From Amborella trichopoda (Eukaryota; Streptophyta; Magnoliopsida; Amborellales; Amborellaceae), in contig NW_006499848.1 in assembly GCF_000471905.2 (NCBI RefSeq), forward strand, positions 4,697,548-4,761,547: a stretch of DNA of 64,000 nucleotides, read 5' to 3'. The first letter of the stretch is position 1; the number at the start of each line of letters is the position of its first letter. Positions 57,441-64,000 of this stretch are shown piece by piece. The notes beneath the pieces were generated by a model. The model saw nothing but the letters and a program-made list of their open reading frames with translations. It ran no database searches and was not told the DNA's origin. A program made the position numbers and the translations under genes.

Positions 57441-59689
57441 ATCCAGGAAAGGAGCTGGTGATCCAGGCAAAGGCCATTGAATTCAACGACTGCCCAGTGG
57501 AACATTGTGGGAACATGGAAGAAGTAAGGGACTGAACAATAGTTGTAAAGTTTGGGGGTGTTTTGTTAATGTTAGGCTTCTATGCCTTGTTCATTTTCAA
57601 CCATGCCAGGATGCTAATGCCACCAAACTTTCCGAGTCTTACTTGACCTTGCCTCAAACTTGGATTCGCACCTATTCATGCTCAATCTATCGCTACAGAA
57701 TGTGGCAAATGGCTAAAGAATGTGGCAAATTCCTTAGGGTGGATTGAAAACCTTCCATAAGGGAGTGGGGCATGGCCCTTGAGGGAGAGAGACACTTTCT
57801 TAAGAGAGAAACTTTTTCAAGAGATATATATTCTAAATGGGATGTGCCTGCCCTTTTTGTGAGATCTGATAGAGAGATGGAAATTAAGTGTAAGAGATAA
57901 GGTATACAGCTTAAAGTTTTTTGACTTACCTCTCACGTAAGATGGAACATATATTATTGATTTTGGCGATTTGTGGGGTGAGATGAGTCATTCATTCTAT
58001 AGATGAACCGTCAACAACATATGGAAGGTACTAGAACTATTATCCCAATTTCATAAACTAGTTTTCGTTAATTAATTCAAGCCTTTTCGTATAAATATGA
58101 TTCAAAATCTTTACAAAGTTCAAGCTTACCAAATTATCTTTCTTATCCCACAAGAAAAAAGCTTGTGCTCTGAACAAAAAATGGCAACTTCCCTAGGTGG
58201 GCCCTTTGTGGCATATAATGAGCCCCACTAATTTGCTGTGGTGGGCCCAAAGGTCCTAATGGGCCTCTCATGTAATTATAATATTTTTACATTTTTAAAA
58301 AATCATAAAATTGTTATTTGAATATTTAAATCAATATAAAATAAATATCTCCATTTTTATAAATCCAAAATTGATAAATAAAATATCTAAAGATTTAGAA
58401 AAATTTAAATAACAATTCTAAAAATCATATATTATTAAAAATGAATAAAATTGAATACTCTGATGGGAAAATGATCCATATGGTCTAAGAATACACGTGC
58501 ATTGGGGCAATCCACTTTCAATTATGGACTATAGACCACGATGCTTTCTTAAACCAACCCAGCATTGCCCATGACCCATAGTCCATGCAAGATATTATTA
58601 ATAGGTCACCAAAATCTAGCAATAGGCAATAGGTCACAGTCCGAGTATATGAATTTTCTAGAGACGAATCAATGTCACTCAGACCTTGATACAATCCATA
58701 GCTCAATGGTATATAGGTGTATCTCTCGCACATGCACACGATTCACCTTGAAAGGTGGTTCGCTTTCCCGAAATTGGCTGTGAATGTGTGATGGCAATGG
58801 ATGAGGCTTTGACCCGCTTGTAGGCCTCTATTACACAGTCTTTCAGGCATACTCTGACTTCATCAAGAGATGACTTATCATAACCCTCATTGATTTAGTT
58901 TTTTATGCTAGGTAATCATGAGTTTTTCCCAACCAGATTGTCCTAAGATGTTAAACACAGTCTGGTATCAACAAAAATCGTTTTGCTTAATATAGTCCCA
59001 TAGAGTTGGAATGTGTATTTTCATTATTTTACAAACACTTACTCACAACCATAGTTAGCAAGTCGGGGAGTATCAATAAATTGGCTCACCATAAAATCAG
59101 AAACAAATCATTTTTATTTTAAAAAGTTGAATAAAAAATCGGGTAAAAAATATGGATTGAAAAATATACTTCATATAAAGATATCGCTCATATATCGGAT
59201 TGGGCTCAAAAACTTGGAGTGAAAAAAGCAGATAAATTTATAATATTAGAAATTTTGAAATTCTAAAAAATAAAAATTATGTCAAAGTGATCAATAAGTA
59301 ATTCATCCATAAAAACAACTAGACCGATATAATTAACTCAATTAATTTAAATATCTCGGGACTCTCATCTAATCATCCAATATTAAATATAAAATTAACT
59401 AGTATATACCAAAAAAATGTATCATATAAAAAGCTATCTATTAAATATTTTAAAAAACATCACACCTACTTATTAGATACTAAAAGCAAGTAAACTATAT
59501 AAATTTATTTAGTAAATACTTTAATGCTATGGTGATAAATATGTATAAATTTATCCATCAAATAGTTAAAAACACACACCTAAGGTAAAAAAAAAATACT
59601 CGATTTTTGTTTTCTCATTACAATGATTTAACTATAGTATGGTAGCTATGGTTACTGTTCAAATTTTATAAATTTCTATAATTGAAAGG
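57441..59689. other. Intergenic region between CSK and the NKAP-like gene
   Basis: AT-rich with no convincing gene. AACCATAGTTAGCAAG at 59046 and its loose inverse (AGTATGGTAGCTATGGTTA, about 59636-59655) may be ends of a decayed 600-bp DNA element. Support is weak. Confidence 0.35.
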
Positions 59690-62047
<2,358 letters not shown>

Positions 62048-62384
62048 GCTGTGTTGTAAGCTTTTACCTTTTGCTAGGTTTCATGTTCTCTTTATAATAT
62101 TTATTTTCTGAGTTGATATCCTCTTCGTGAATTTCCAGACCTTTGTGCATGAGTTAATACCTTCATGTTTTCAGATAGGGTAGTGTAGATTAGTTACTTG
62201 TTGAATCAAGACTCCACGTGCACTTGCATTTTTTGTGCAGTACAAATTTTTCTATGTATTTCATGTAAGATTCCATACCCTATATAACTATTGAAATAAT
62301 TAATGTTTGTTTTATGTTTGGTTTATCCGTTCATGTGGTTATTTAACAGCTTTGACATTTTTTTCATCCACATTTCCTTTAAGT

Positions 62385-63235
62385 TGTGCACTTCCTGTAG
62401 ACCCCTTGCTCTCGAGATGGAGAAATGACTTAGCACCCTAAGTATTAACTGCCTATTGATCATGAATGCTTGTGTAGCACATAATTGCGGTGTTTATATG
62501 AGGTTTGAAGTGCTCAATAAAGGTTGCATTGGAGGGACTGAATATTTGTTGTTCTTAAATTCTTAGAGATGACTTATATACTATGAGTGGCTCATGTTTC
62601 GATTAAATGCCGATCAGAAATGCGTTTCATTGGACAAAGAGCATGTTTCAAGATAATATTATATTGTGCACCTCCCACAGGCTGCATGTTCTCAAGCTAA
62701 AAGAAATACCTTAGAAAGGGTTCCTGTGTTGTATTGACTGCCTATTGATCATGAATGCTTGTGTAGCATATTATTGAGGTGTTCAAATGAACTTTGAAGT
62801 GCTCAGATAAGGTGGCCTTGGAGGGACTGAATTTTTGTAGAGCTTAAATTATTGGAGATGGCTTATAGTACATGAGTGCACCATGTTGTTGGATCAAATA
62901 CTAGTCAGAAATGCATTCACATGCCACGATAAACATATATTGTCCGCCCGCCTTCCATTGGCTGCATGCTAATGCATTAGCAAACTAGTCCCCTTAAGTA
63001 TTCATTGCCTATTGATTATGAACGCTTGTGTGGTGCATTGTTGGACTGTTCAGATAAGGTTTAAAGTGCTCTGATAAGGTTGCATTGGTGATATTGAATT
63101 TTTTGGCGCTTAAATTCTTTCATGATGACTTATAGAACATCTTTCATGAATGCATCATTTTGATGAATGAAATGCTAGTTGAAAATGCATTTCGTTGCTC
63201 ACGGAGCATGTGCCAAGATAAAAATTTAAATTATG
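62385..63235. repeat. Three diverged tandem copies of a 265-290 bp unit downstream of the NKAP-like gene
   Basis: GCCTATTGATCATGAATGCT recurs at 62451 and 62740 and, diverged, at 63007 (TGCCTATTGATTATGAACGC). Each copy is followed by GTGCTC..ATAAGGTTGCATTGG, a GATGACTTATA block, and AGAAATGC(G/A)TT. Each is preceded by a GCTGCATG- or CTCGAGATG-type lead. Offsets are 289 and 267 bases. No reading frame is conserved across copies. Confidence 0.85.
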
Positions 63236-64000
63236 ATTTATTAAATATCTTCTTCATAGGAATATGGATAGAGATACCAGATATCATTGATACTAGACAT
63301 GGTTTTGAATTATTGACCCCTTCACCCCCAAAATAGTATATGGTTTGTGCATGTCAATATTATCAAAATATATTATATATGGTTTGTGATGCAGAAATAT
63401 GACTATTGACATTACTACAATGACATAGACCATTATCTTGTTACATAAGTTTTTCTATGTTAATGGTATATATTTGGCACCTGCATAGAAGCAGTGCTGT
63501 TAGGACCATCCTTGTGAGGGTGCCGTCCAGTCCAAACTGGTCAGTTCAGCCAATTCATTAGTGAAAATGGTCGGAAAATCTGAACAAAGCATTATGAAAA
63601 TTTAAAAAATCCTTTCTGAACCAGCTAGTTCAACGAAATCAACAAGTTTTAACCAACTGGTTAAGATCGGTAGCTACGGGTTATGACCGGTTCATTGCTC
63701 CTTATGGCTCGTGAACTAACTGGTTGGGGCACCGGTTCGCGGTCCGTCCCGGTCTTAATTTCATTATTGACAAGTATTGGGGAAAAAAATATATTTGCAA
63801 CTTTTGGGCACAAGAGCATCCCTTGTCATGAATTGGTTGAGCTTTCCTTTTGTCACTTTTTGGCAAGTCTTTCCTTTTATAACTATTTGGCGGGTCTATA
63901 GAAATGTACTATGAGCTAAGATGCCTGGTTTCAGTTACGGATATAAATACTATGGGCTAAGATGCCTGGTTTTTATGTTAATGGTATATATTTTGCACCC
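63236..64000. other. Right-edge intergenic DNA with ACCGGTT-rich patch and short direct repeats
   Basis: 63500-63770 carries repeated AACTGGT/ACCGGTT words, like subterminal parts of DNA transposons. TATGGGCTAAGATGCCTGGTT (63951) repeats 63910 at a 41-base step. A 26-base string starting TATGTTAATGGTATATATTT is present at 63456 and again at 63974, 25 of 26 bases alike. The element, if any, runs past the window. Confidence 0.4.

Overview
This window is plant nuclear DNA. It is AT-rich, its genes carry many GT-AG introns with TEs inside them, and two genes are plant-lineage families: chloroplast sensor kinase and the plant DUF707 family. The species cannot be fixed from the sequence. It looks like a non-grass angiosperm with long introns and much old transposon debris. 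An assembly gap of 449 N lies at 51080-51528.

Four protein genes can be rebuilt exon by exon, each with an unbroken frame. (1) 1-7607 (+) is a TruB-type pseudouridine synthase, cut by the left edge; nine exons are visible. (2) 9498-18569 (-) is a DUF707 (lysine-ketoglutarate reductase trans-splicing related) protein: 13 coding exons, 387 aa, with a leader that probably starts near 24 kb. (3) 44995-56218 (+) is chloroplast sensor kinase CSK: nine exons, 638 aa. (4) 60377-62047 (+) is an intronless NKAP-family protein (MAS2-like), 556 aa. TruB and DUF707 converge, DUF707 and CSK diverge across about 20 kb of transposon-rich DNA, and CSK and NKAP are in tandem. They do not form one pathway. CSK is a plastid redox-signalling protein, NKAP/MAS2 and TruB are RNA-related, and DUF707 looks like a type II membrane protein.

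The rest is mobile and repetitive DNA. Several insertions have target-site duplications (TSDs) readable by eye: a 3.4-kb solo LTR at 36006-39402 (TSD GGAAG); a MITE family with long terminal inverted repeats and 9-bp TSDs (25295-25649, 33015-33408); a fold-back MITE at 31053-31531; a hAT MITE at 56821-57158 (TSD GTTTGGAT); a 5'-truncated L1 at 39534-39803 (20-bp TSD); and a non-autonomous LTR element in CSK intron 1 whose 3' LTR holds another insertion (TSD TTCTT). RTE-type LINE pieces occur three times. A terminal-inverted-repeat element at about 27.9-29.2 kb has a 54-bp minisatellite core.

I see no evidence of a wholly new system. The observations most worth a second look are the Glu in place of the phosphoacceptor His in CSK, the very long solo LTR with three internal repeat arrays, the element with the minisatellite core, the MITE family, and the minimal uORF overlapping the DUF707 start codon.
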